NCBI GenBank assembly: GCA_000231825.2
Contig: JH720297.1
Span: 1,379,617-1,443,616 of the forward strand
Reading direction: 5' to 3'
Source of the DNA: Tetrahymena elliotti 4EA
Taxonomy: Eukaryota; Ciliophora; Oligohymenophorea; Hymenostomatida; Tetrahymenidae
DNA length: 64,000 nt
Below the pieces are notes generated by a model. That model saw only the letters and a list, made by a program, of their open reading frames with translations, had not been told where the DNA came from and ran no database searches. The stretch's first letter is position 1. Each line of letters starts with the position of its first letter. Shown piece by piece: positions 52,585 to 64,000 of this stretch. The position numbers and the translations under genes are program-made.

Positions 52585-54384
52585 ATGGATTTAACTTTTA
52601 ATAGATTATTAGCAAGAAGTAATGCTTAGGAACAAAGTAAAGTAGGGGATCCATGGGAAGTTATTCCTATAAAGAACAGAAAATAGGCACGTGATACAGA
52701 AGAAATACATCTTGGTTAAAGAGGTCTAGAATCTATCAAGAATTTTGACGATTTCCCAAATTTAGAAGTTTTATATTTGAACGATAACAAAGTAGAATAA
52801 AAATAAATTATTTTAAAATGAAGAAAATTAAAAGAAAAATATTTAGATAAAGTAGCAATTTAACAAATATTAATACCATTTTATTTATTAAAAAATAAGA
52901 TGGAAAGATTAGAAGGACTTGATAGTAATTTCAGAATTAAGCATTTGTATCTTTTCAATAATAAATTGAAAACACTTGATGGAAGTTTGTAGAATTTAAA
53001 TCATTTAGAAACATTAGTATTATATAAAAATGAATTAAGAGATTTGGATTTGAATTTACCTAAGATATTGCATCTTACAAACTTAAAATAATTAGGTAGA
53101 GATTTATCATTCTTTGATTGAATAATCAATTATATTATATGGATGTGCCTTATCAAATTTTTATTATTTAGATTTATTTGATAATCCAATTGCAGATGAG
53201 CCTTATTACAGATTACGTGTGATTCATGCTATGCCTTCAGTCAAAGTTTTAGATCGCCATGGTAAATTCATTTTTAAATGATTGTGCATATTAATTTTAA
53301 ATAGAATTTATGTAAATTGAAAACTAACAAATCAAATATAATAACTGAAAGTTGTAACTTAAGAAGAGAGAGCTAAAGCAAAGAAATTTATGGAAACTGA
53401 CTATAATTAATATAGAAGTAAAAAGGAAGAAAAAAAAGTTATTAAAATACCTCCATCTGCTATGTTCTCATAAAACGAGAAGGATTTGTATAAAGAGGCA
53501 GCTTGGATTAAAAAGAAAAAATTTGAGGAAACAAAAAGATTAGAAGAGCAAACACTTCTTATGAGAACAGTATTTGAATCATAGAAAATCAATTAATTTT
53601 AATTTAGTTTTTAAATTTAAATTAAAGGCACAGAATATTGTTTTTGATTCAACCAAGGTTCCAATAAGCAAAGAAAAGCAGGAGATGGAAAGAAGAAAAA
53701 ATGAAGAACCATTAAGTGTAATAACTGAATGGGATAAGAGTAGACTGAAGCCACTATTTAAGCAATTTGATAAAGGTATTATTTGTTATTAAATAAGTTA
53801 AGTTGAATACAAATTATTAAACCAGATAAAAAGGCATAAATTCCTCTAGATAAATTGGGTGAACTTTATTAGCTGATTATGGATGATAAAGGATTTGTAG
53901 GAAAAGTACCAGATTGTACTTAGGAGGAATTCATCCAAAAAATATAACCAGATAGAGATACAATTTTGCAACCAGGAGATAAAGATTATAAAGAACCTCC
54001 AAATTATTTAACTTGGGATGATTTTAGATTTAATTTAAATAGATTCTATTGGGTAAAACCTGATAGCGAATAAGCTAAATTAAGAATTAAAGATTTGTAT
54101 TACAAAGCAAATAAAAAAATATTCAGTGGAGATCTTGCTAATGCAAAGGAACTTCTATTTAAAGCAATAAAAATTGAAAGTCAACTTGAAGCCATTGAAA
54201 CAAATAAGTAATCATTTAAAATAACTTCTTATTTAAACCAATTCTTTCTTCTTAAAATATCTACAGAGTTCTCTTAAAAAAGTCAGAAAAAATAGAATAA
54301 AAAAATCCAAGATACGATTCCTTCGACTTTGCCAAATTTACTTTTAAAAAAGATTTTTCTAACACATCTAAATTTGTATATTGA
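52585..54384 (+). CDS. LRRC72-like leucine-rich repeat protein with EF-hand-like C-terminus
   Basis: Seven exons (52585-52791, 52900-53095, 53172-53261, 53352-53569, 53628-53775, 53826-54207, 54267-54384) total 1359 nt, or 452 residues. The N-terminus (HLGQRGLESIKNF) and SDS22-type LRRs (LEVLYLNDNK, RIKHLYLFNNKLKTLDG, LETLVLYKNEL, LKQLDLFDNPIADEP) end in an LRR cap (SVKVLDRHVVTQEERAKAKKF). This order matches animal LRRC72, a protein of ciliated cells. The middle is Lys/Glu-rich. Residues about 290-330 (LKPLFKQFDKDKKAQIPLDK) resemble an EF-hand helix-loop-helix with an incomplete calcium loop. Intron 53096-53171 must be removed to join LKQL to DLFDNP; read through, the region looks frameshifted. 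A ciliary or basal-body role is inferred from the family. Confidence 0.85.
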
Positions 54385-55372
54385 CAAGGGAATAAAAAAA
54401 TAATAAGTTGTGCATCAAATTCATTATGTTTTTATTTGGGTAAAATATTATTTTGTTGAAATACTTAGTAGTCTTTAATAGTCTGGTAAATAAAAATATA
54501 ATTATAAAGAATAAACTATGCTTCAATATTGCATTATTTTACTTATATCCTTAATAGTTTTAAAAGAAGCTTCATCTAATTAAATAAACATTTCAAAAAA
54601 ACAATCAAATATGAATCCTATATAATATACTTATATTTTGAAAATCTTAAATTTAATGAATCAGTTATTTCAGAAATTCAGAAGTATTTTATTCTTTTGT
54701 TGATCTTAATAATCTTTAAAGTAATTTCTTCAAATAAGTAATTCAAAAAGGCATTAATAAACAACAGGTTTTATTCTTTCTTTTACTATTTAATAGAATA
54801 TTTTCTAATTTTAATTTAATATTATTTTACTCGTATTCTTAATAGTATTTAAAGAAAAAATAAAAATTTTTGTAGTTTTAAAATAAGTTAAGTACAATAA
54901 AGATGTATAAACATCAAATAGAGAAACAAATATATTAAATTATTCTAAATCTTTGTAAAAAATATTTTATATAGACTAGATTAATTATAAAAACTTTTAT
55001 TTAGAGTCTGCTCTATTTAAAAATAAGTGATTAAAAAATTTTAATTGAATAGAAGAAAAACAAAAATATAGCTTAACTTATTATGAATAAAAATAAGCTG
55101 AATTAAATGATATTTATTTTTGATAATCTAATAAACCACATAAAAAAATTAACAAAATTATTTGAACAGTAACCATAATAAGTCCTTTATTTATTTTTTT
55201 AAAATGAGCAAAAAATAACATTCTCCATTTTTTTAATTTCTATGAAGAGATATCAAAGAAATAATTTGATATTCTTACTTTCTTTTTGATTAAACTGAAT
55301 TGTTTAAATAAAAAATTAGTTGCTATTATTTAAAAACAGAATGAAATGAATATCCATTTATTTTCTACTTAT
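54385..55372. other. Intergenic, convergent ends, no gene seen
   Basis: About 990 bases between the stop of the LRRC72-like gene and the stop of the minus-strand membrane protein gene. AT-rich throughout, no sustained frame, no recognised RNA or repeat. Confidence 0.6.
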
Positions 55373-58300
55373 TCAATTTTAGTGTTTATTTTAAGGAGAT
55401 TTAAGTCTCACATCAGATTAAAAATCAAAAGAATTGGAGTGAGGAGAATATAGCATTTCTAAATGTTTATCTTAAGAAAAATCTATAAGCTCACTTTCTT
55501 TGATTGGCTTTTTAGTAAACTCTTGAATGTGTCTTGTATTGTAGTCTATTTTAAAATTGAAATTTTTTACTTTAGAATTTTTAAATACTATTTTACCTTC
55601 ACTCATTACATCTGATAAGTCTTGCATGGACACTTAATTTTCTTGAGGAGTTTCTTAAATATTTTTCAAACTTAAGTTTTGAGGATGCTAAGGATTTGGT
55701 CTAAACACCAAGTTATTGCCTTATTTCTGTTAATCTATTTTTGAATAAAAAAATAAGAATTATAAAGTTAATATTAATTTATAAATTACCATTGGTATTC
55801 TATTTTTCTCCATTATTTAAACAAATCTTGTATCTCAAATCCTTTAATTCCTCTTCTTCAGATAAAATATATTTATTTTTTTCTTTATCAAACTTGTACT
55901 TTGTTGAGTAGTCGTGATAATAAAATGGATTTTCACACAGATCTTTGATTTGTGCATCTTTGTAATTATCAATTTTCATTTTTGAATAAGAATTTTACAA
56001 AAACATCACTGGTCTTTTTATTGGGTAAATTTTTTTGATTATTTCCTCTCTGTCATCATCATTAGAATTGTCATTTTATTCAGATTTTTCAACAACTGAA
56101 TTCTTTTTCTCTTTATCTTATTTTTCTTTGGCATTTTCACCTATTGATGTTGCTTTTTTTAATATTGATGGCCCTTATTTAGTTATACTTCCAGATAAAT
56201 CCATTTATTAATTCTATTCTTCTTTTTTAATACTTTTCTTTGAAACTTTACTAGAATTATTATTGATTATGTTAACGTCTTCATATTTTTATGTTTTCTT
56301 TGAATTTAATAATTATTCTTCTGCCTTTTAAGTTTGCTTTGGTGCTGTTTCATTTGTTTTTTATGATCCATTAGTGTTTTTTTGTGATAAATTAGAATTC
56401 AAAGTTTGAGTTGGTTAATTATCAATATAATTTGGAGTCTATTTAACTAAATATACATAAAATTAAGCATACTTATCTCTTCTCCTTCTTCTTGCAAAAT
56501 CAAAAATATATCTTCTTAAAAATCTCCATCTAAAATTAAAAAAATTTTAAGTAAGAAAGATAAAATAATATATTAATTACCTTTGGATATGTTCAAAGCT
56601 GATCAAATGTTAACAATGGATTATTCTGTAAAGATAAGGGAAAATTTTAATTAAGAGTTTGTTTTTTGCATAAAACAATTCTTTAGAAAGGATGTAACCA
56701 GCATAATATATAACAAATTAAACTGGTCTACTCTTAGCAATTATATACTCATTTCTCAGGTACAAATCTTTTAAAATGTGAAAGATAAAATTGACAATGA
56801 ATAAAATAATAGTTATAGCCATAACTGTTAAGAAGAAATCTGTTTGGACTTTATCACTATTGTCATTACAAACCATAGCAATCCATATCAAGAATGCTGA
56901 TATTATGCTTGATCTTTTATCTAAAGTATTCATTGAAGGTAAAGAATAAGGTTGGTTCTTTTGTGCTAAGAGAGAGTAAATGATTATGATTATTAAAATA
57001 AAACAAGCCTTCTTTTTATTATCATCTTCATAGGCATTTAAAAATATAACTATCAAAGTTCTCAATTATAATTTTAACAATTCCCAGAACCAGTATTTAG
57101 GCTTATATTCCTGATACAAAAAGCCAAATAATCTTATAAAAGAAATATTAGTTGGTTTGTAAATATTTTTTTAGTTGAGATAAATATCATAGAATATTTT
57201 AATAGGTATTGCATATCCTACTATTGCAAAAACTGGTATAATAAATAGTATTTACCACATACTATGTTCAAAATCGTTACAGGCTTTGTTTAGCTATCCA
57301 GTTATGTAATATTGTTCTCCTATATATTTGCATGACAATATTTTCATGAAATTTTATAGCAAACTATGCTACATAATGTAATAAAAGTATAATGAAGCAA
57401 ATTAGAAAAAGTGTAGTGAAAAATATTTAATGACAACATAATACTTTTACTCATATTTATATGTGGAATAGACTATGCTAGCAAAAATAAGATAGATGAT
57501 AATGCATAAAATAAATAGCATTAAGTATAGAATTAAACTCCATATTAATCTCAAATACTAAATACTTACACCAATATCAATTTTCTAAAGTACACAGTCA
57601 AACCAAAATTCCATACTAATAAGAGGTGAAAATAAGTAAACAGGTACGAATTTTGCAATTTTCAAAGAATTTTCAAAGACTATATCAAATTTCACCAAAG
57701 CCGTTAGTAATTGCATGTAGAATAAGCATATTTTAAAAATTATAAGTGTCTTACCAGCAAAAGAAGTTCTTCCCAAATTAAGTATTTATGATTTGCTTAA
57801 AATTTTTGATTAAATGATATTTATCATTTTTGAATTCCCATCATTTATTACAAAAACAATCAAGCAGGAAATTATCAATGCATAAAACACATAAGCAGGT
57901 ATGTAATCCTCTAGGGCCTAACAAGTCATGCATATTTTCATTTCAAGAATATCATAATTTCCATAAGATTTTCCCCAAATATCTCCAAACTAGTCACAGG
58001 TCTCACAAATAGGGCCCATGTATCCTTACTTGCAATAATTGTATCTTTCGTTTCCATTACATAATCCTAATTTTTAATCACACTCAGCAACTACATCAGT
58101 CATGTTATTCTCTCTCCTATATCAATCATAAAATAATTATTTAGATAATTAGTAAGATAATAAATACAAATATTTGATGACCAATTATTAATCAAACTTT
58201 TCAAATTATTATTTGTTCGTTCAAAAACATTTAAATTAATATTGATAATTTTTTACTGTAAATTCTTTCCAATCTTAATTCTATTTGCTATTTTCATATT

Positions 58301-61300
58301 ATTTCATTAAAAATTTTATTTTAAAAATCTTTATTTAGATCTTTATTCTTTTTCAAATTTTTCGAAGTTAGCAAATGCCTTTGTTTGGATTAAATGTTAA
58401 AATTTTTTTTTGATAGATGAAATAAATCATAGAACCATAATCTGTTTTGAACTCTTTTCGAAAGGTTGAGTTAAATTATGTTATTTCTGCAAATGTAAGC
58501 ATATTTTATTGTGAGTATATTTTATGGATTTTAAAAGAATTATTTCTCTGATTCAAAATTTAAAAAACAAAATCTATTTATATTTTAGTAAGCTTTAAAT
58601 TTATGAAATTTAAGGGGTGAATGAATGCTTAATTGAATTATGATTTTACCAATATCCAGGAAGTAAATGAATTGTAGATTTGTAACATTTAGATGCAAAA
58701 GGCTTGTTACATACAGTACAATTTTATGGTTAAGTAGAAGATGGAGAATCTAATATGTAGCTTCCTAATTAGCATGGCTAACAATAACCTAATATACAAT
58801 TTGGACAATATAAGGTATAAGCCTCACCTTACCTGCAAGCCCTGAATGTTACTTAAATGTTAATATTTTGCAAAGGTTATAAAGTGTTTTGATTAAGGAA
58901 GGAACTTATTCCTTAAAATGCTAACTAGAAAGTAACTGTTTTTAAAGGCGTTCCAATAATATCTATACCTTCAATAATAAACTAACTATCATCATATCTT
59001 GTAATATAACTTCTTAAAATCAGTAAATCTTTATTTTCTAAATTTGAGGGTTAGTTATTTATTATGTAGCTCTTGTAAGAGTCTAATTCTTAAAACAAGC
59101 TTTAGCTCATTTTTTATAAATTCACAGATTAAATAAGTCCTTTTTTTATTGATAAAAATTGTTATTTTTTTGAAAAAAGTCTTTTTAATATTACTTTTAG
59201 ATTATTTTAACTCTGACAAGATTCGCAATTTTGTTGTAGATGATGGGAAGTTACTGCTTTAAAATTTTACTTTATCTCCAAACTCATCTACTAGCTAATA
59301 TTGTATATTCACTGATTCAATTCCACTCTACATATTTTCTATCTAAAAGAAAGGTTATGTAGAATTAGCCTGTATAACAGACAATTTATTTTTGCCTGGT
59401 AGAAGTTTTATATTGCTTGGATAGCTACAAATATTAGATCCAAAAGAAATAACTATATTGCTTTAGCAAGTGTTGGAGCTAAAAGAGTTACATGAATCTC
59501 TTTTCTAACCACTGCTTTAAGGAATCATAAATGAAGGCTTAATCTTTGTATATCTTATAGCACCTCCTGCACCTGCAAAATTTCCATAAAAAAGGCAATC
59601 TTACACTTTACAATCACTATTATCTATTCTAATAGCTCCTCCACTCCTAATTAATTTAAAAATGTATTTATTTATTTAGCATTGTATCAATAACTCACAT
59701 TTAAATCAACAAATATATTTAAATTAAATATTGTAATCTCCTAAAAAATTAGTTTCTTTTTAAAGATCTTAAAGGAATTTAAATAAAATTTTCAAACATT
59801 TAAATTAAGGCTTTAAAATAAATTTAATAAAAATTTAAAGCAAATTAAATTAAGGCTTAAAATCTATTTTGTGAAAGATAAAAAATTTCATCTGATTTGT
59901 GTAATGTGAAAATAATTTTTTATGAATTAATTACCCATTGACTTTATTTTTCATAAATTTCGTTAGAGTGACTTATGAACCTGATTTTAGGTTAGTAAAG
60001 TAAAGTGCTCCACCATCAACACTTAGATTGTTTTCTATGTAGGAGTTGCTTAAAGTGATAGAGGCATCCTGGGCAAATATAAAACCACCAGAATTAAGTG
60101 CAGTATTAGAATTTGCATTCATGACTTCTAATTAAGCAGTATCACTGTTAAGAATGTAGATTCCTCCTCCTGAATTTTATGCAAAATTTTTGATAAAATA
60201 ACATAAATTTAAGGAAAGAGTTCCTAACTCTGAATAAATAGCTCCTCCATTCAGATTACTTTTGTTGTTTTCGAAATTAGATTTGGTAACTATTAATGTG
60301 CTCAAATAGGAAAAAATAGCTCCTCCTTCTTAAGTTGAATTATTACTCTCAAATTTACACTAATTTATCTAAAGAGAGCTCATTGTAATTTGGGATAATG
60401 CTCCTCCAAAATACATAGAGAAATTCTCTATAAAATTAACTTAATTCATGATTAGATTTGAGTATCTATTTAAATATATTGCTGCCCCACAATTGAGAGC
60501 AGAACATATATTACCTTAAAATGAACCAATAGTAATCGTTCCATTAGAATTAGCAAGTACTATAGAACCGCTTAGTGAGCAATTATTTTAGTTAGAATAC
60601 AATGAATTCCCTTTGAAAGTACTATTATTAATGCTTATAACTGCTTACTTAAATCCTTTATTGCTATAAGACTAAAGTATTGAGAGTGACGAATTTTTCG
60701 AATTATCAATACTAAGGATAGAATTAACAAAGCAAGGTTATTAACATGTATTTTATAAGGCATCTAATCCATTTATGGCTAAATTATTTGAAAAAGACTA
60801 AACAAGACTAGAAGGTGTACTACTAGTTGAAGAAAGAGCTGTAAATTAATTTGATTAAATTGTTATTTTTAACATTTCTAATTGATCATCAATTGATGAT
60901 TGATAATACTGAGTTGTATTTGTTCCTGCCAACTTATTATTAAAATAATTATTATCTGTAAGCAATAAGAAGTCTATATTCTCAACAAAAGATAAATTTT
61001 CTAATTTCTTTGTATTACACAGCTCTAGATTTATGAAAGAAGAAATCTTAAAAGGTAAAGATTTAGCCTTGTTACTATTTCCGATTATACTAAAATCTTT
61101 AATAGAAACAGAACTCATAAACACCATATCAACAAATGATGCTATGTTACTAAATTAAATTGTGTTATTTTGTAAATATAAGCCATTAATTGTAACTATT
61201 CCTTTGCTTGAAATTTAAGTAGATTAGCTTTGTATAAATCCAAAATTATTAATACTGATTAATGAGGTTGAAACAAACGATGAGTTAGTTATATTTAAAT

Positions 61301-64000
61301 TTACTATTTTAATATTAGTTACATTATATATTTAAAAAAAGTATTAACTTTAACTATTCTCTGTAGGATTTGAGACGCTTTGAAAGGTTTAGTTGAATAT
61401 TTGAATATTGTTGAGCTCTATGTTTTGAACCTATTAAAACGAAAGTATAACTCCATTCAAACTCTCAAAGGAACAATTTATCATAGTCACAGACATAATA
61501 TTGTAAAAAACCAGCTATTAAACACCAACTTAACCAACTTATTTCTCAAAAGTTAGATCTAAATTTTTTAAGTTTACTGAAATAAATCCGTTCACAGATG
61601 AATAAAATTTTTAGAAGCTAGATGCTTGAATCACTTAGTTGCTATCGTAATTTATGAATAAGCTGGATTGAGAAGCATAAGGAAACTGAGGAATTTATGG
61701 TAAAGCTTAATTGGCGTTTAGAGAAATATAAAATTAAAAATTAGTCATAACAAAGAATGTGCTAAGACGGGTAGAGATATCTATCAAACTTAAGAATGTC
61801 TACTTCAAATTTTAAATATTAGTATTCTATACACAAGTTTTGCTACCTTGAAGTAAAAATGATAGCTTGCTAACTTTAGTACCTACAAAAACATACTCTA
61901 CTCCAGTATAAGTAGGTTGTGTGTTAACAACAAATGAAAGAACTTTTGAGAATGAAAGGACTTACTTTATTTTTCCTAAATATGTAATTGTCTTTGTACT
62001 GCGATTTACTTCAAAAATAAAAATATAGAGTAAACGAGCATGAATAATGTATTAGCCATTTACAATTCGCAAATCATCATTATTTGAAGTATTTTAATCT
62101 CCAAAACTTGCAAATTCTGATATTATTCTTAGATTACCTATCAAGGTTAAAGTTTTATATGTATAAATGTTATACTGCCCAAAGCAACTCAAGCATATCA
62201 GGTCTGAATCTAAATCATAGTCAAATCTATTTTGATAGCCTATGCAAGGAGTTACTAAGAATCCTACGCTATTCCAAGAAACAGTTGAAAATATTTATAC
62301 TGTAGTCTATCCGAATCTTTTGAAAAACAGCTATTATAAATAAAAGAAAGAATTATGGTAAATAATAATTAATAATCAATTACCTTGTCTCCTATATTCT
62401 AAGTAAAAACAATTTATCTTGAATTGTTAGCTTAATCAAGTTCCTATATAAATTAAGGTACATTAACAGTGTCATAATTAAAAACTTAAATATTTCCAAG
62501 AAAAGTAGAAGCAAGAATATTATAGGAAGTATCAGTTATTTTAATGTAAAGCATTGCACTTATTTGTGAAGAAGGATTAATTTTAAATATTAAAGGAGAA
62601 GAAAATACTCCAAGGGGAGAAAACTTCCAAATAACAATCTATGAGTCTGAAGTATAAGCAGCAAATTCATTAAGAATTTCATTCACCTAACTGCTTGTAA
62701 AAATAAAGACAGTAGTTATAGTATGTGTAGGTTAGCTAGCAGTTAGTTGGAGGTTTTCTCCAAATACATTAATTTAATTTTTGTTAACACAGAATATCAT
62801 AAATAAATTATTAGGATGAGAAGTAACCCTAGAGCTGTTGCAAACATTAGAAACTGAATTAACTATCTAGTAACTCTTACTATTCAACATAAAAAGCTAT
62901 GCTATAGAATTCACTAAAATTTTACCAACCTAAGGTATAGCTGTGAGTTTATAAGTAAAATCTTGAATCCCAGATCTCAACTTTTACATATACATCTGAT
63001 ACTAAAGATTGAAATCCCACATTTTAAGCATCCCATTCTATTATATTGTAATCGCTTATTAATTATCTAAATACCCATCTTAGATTGCTATTTATTAAAA
63101 AAAACCATTAATTAAAAGATAAAAAAATAATTTTCAAAGTTTAAATTTACATCCTTCTTAGAAAATCATAATTCTGAAATCAGTTTTAAAATATGCATAG
63201 AAATTCCAAAGTTTTATATTACTATCACTTCCAAATGACATAAGTGTGTTGGTCATTTTATTCAAATTTAAATTTATTATTTAAGATGAATGAGCTGAGT
63301 AAATCATCTACTTTAATCCAAGGAGAGGATAATTAAAGAATAAAATTGAACCTTAGCTATCTGCAACAACAATTATATTAGTTTAGTTATCAAAAATTCC
63401 TGTTTTAAGAGGAGCTGTATGAGTGTAAGATTATCTATAATAGTAATAAAAAACATATTTTTAAATAAATAAATGAAAGATCATTCAAAAATAATTTTAA
63501 AGTCTAATATGATTGTTTAAAAAACTGAATTTGAATAATTTTAGTGGAAGAAAGAATATTTACAAAATTTAAAATGTATCTGAGGCCAAGCTACTATATA
63601 AATTGAGGTTATTGTCATCTCTTTTATTATAAAATTGAAGAATTGATATGATTAAATAATTTAGATTGGTTTTACCCAATAGAAATTAATTGCGAGCGCT
63701 AAGGATCAGAAAATATTTAATTTATAATTCCATTGTGAACTGTATAGTTAAATACTAAGCTACCTTGTAAGTTGTATTACAAAACAGTTCCCTTGTTCTA
63801 GATTTAAAAATAATAATCAATAATCAATCATCTTTAAAAAAACTCTAAATAGAACATTTTTTAGAAGAAAAATTAAATTAAAAACTTTTTAAAAAAAATT
63901 TACACTTATGGTTATGAATTATTTACTAGTTTTGTCTACAATGCATCTATCTCCATAGACAACAAAAGCTACAGTTTGATTACTAATATATTGAACATTT
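55373..64000 (-). CDS. Giant surface protein: propeller, beta-helix, Cys-rich, multi-pass membrane (5' partial)
   Basis: The gene enters from beyond the right edge and ends at TGA 55373-55375. Reading inward (minus strand): WD/beta-propeller-like blades at about 61750-64000 (SFGSDSNIKLWNF near 63230; TSDSQIVIWKF near 62650; STFLGNIQVFNYD near 62500). A parallel beta-helix follows at about 59990-61700, with N-rich rungs and repeated GGAI(F/Y/L) motifs (EGGAIFS, NGGAIYS, NSGGGIYI, VDGGALYF). A Cys-rich part at about 57900-58750 contains YCKQGYMGPICETCD. A membrane module with several helices occupies about 56650-57780 (YWFWELLKLQLRTLIVIFLN; ACFILIIIIIYSLL; FFLTVMAITIILFIVNF). The tail at 55373-56450 is Ser/Asn/Glu/Lys-rich and cytoplasmic. 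Introns are numerous (one at about 62339-62382, another near 55740-55790). This matches large putative transmembrane proteins common in Tetrahymena. The short ORFs at 56718-57065, 57585-57776 and 60855-61127 are exonic fragments of it. Confidence 0.82.

Noticed and set aside
53090..53175. Apparent frameshift and TGA in the LRRC72-like gene
   Set aside because: Removing intron 53096-53171 joins LKQL to DLFDNP in frame; the region is spliced, not broken.
57585..57776. Separate small membrane protein gene
   Set aside because: It is one exonic piece of the large minus-strand surface protein; the frame continues upstream and downstream under the ciliate code.

Overview
The window reads as nuclear DNA of an oligohymenophorean ciliate, most likely Tetrahymena or a close relative. 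It is extremely AT-rich, and every recognisable gene stays open only when TAA and TAG are read as glutamine and TGA is the sole stop. Introns are short GT...AG introns inside AT-rich DNA. A standard-code ORF search therefore sees only fragments, and nearly all real genes here were found by reading with the ciliate code and splicing by eye. Two runs of exactly 100 N (34947-35046 and 48256-48355) mark scaffold joins of unknown size.

Layout, left to right. Positions 1-176 hold the 3' end of an unidentified + strand gene. On the + strand follow a PI4K-beta-type phosphatidylinositol 4-kinase (1860-5580), a coiled-coil protein (6547-8990), a TPR protein with a possible mitochondrial presequence (9748-12147) and a long centriolin-like LRR/coiled-coil protein (12647-19039). 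From 20.6 to 47.8 kb lies a lineage-specific family cluster. It has three intronless minus-strand paralogues of about 1300 residues (20605-24525, 25296-29198, 43935-47840), each a protein kinase domain, a long leucine/isoleucine-rich middle and a C-terminal multi-pass membrane region. Between them are three + strand ribonuclease-inhibitor-type LRR loci: one decayed (29876-32030) and two largely intact (32420-37466, 38001-41048). In all three almost every 30-residue LRR is its own 90-nt exon. A decayed hAT-like transposase (about 41980-43560) sits between LRR3 and the third kinase gene.

After the second gap come a minus-strand membrane-anchored protein resembling a leishmanolysin (M8) without its zinc motif (48518-49795), a gene-poor stretch with low-complexity repeats, an LRRC72-like protein with an EF-hand-like C-terminal region on + (52585-54384), and the C-terminal part of a very large minus-strand surface protein (55373 to beyond 64000). 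That protein has a WD/beta-propeller-like part, a GGAI-repeat beta-helix, a Cys-rich part, several membrane helices and a cytoplasmic tail.

There is no operon logic. The conserved genes serve membrane trafficking (PI4K) and basal body/cilium structure (centriolin-like, LRRC72-like). The accessory part is dominated by expansion, erosion and apparent sequence exchange within a kinase-membrane plus LRR gene neighbourhood. The LRR2 locus contains a 1656-nt block present twice and identical by eye on both sides of gap 1, most simply a failed contig merge.
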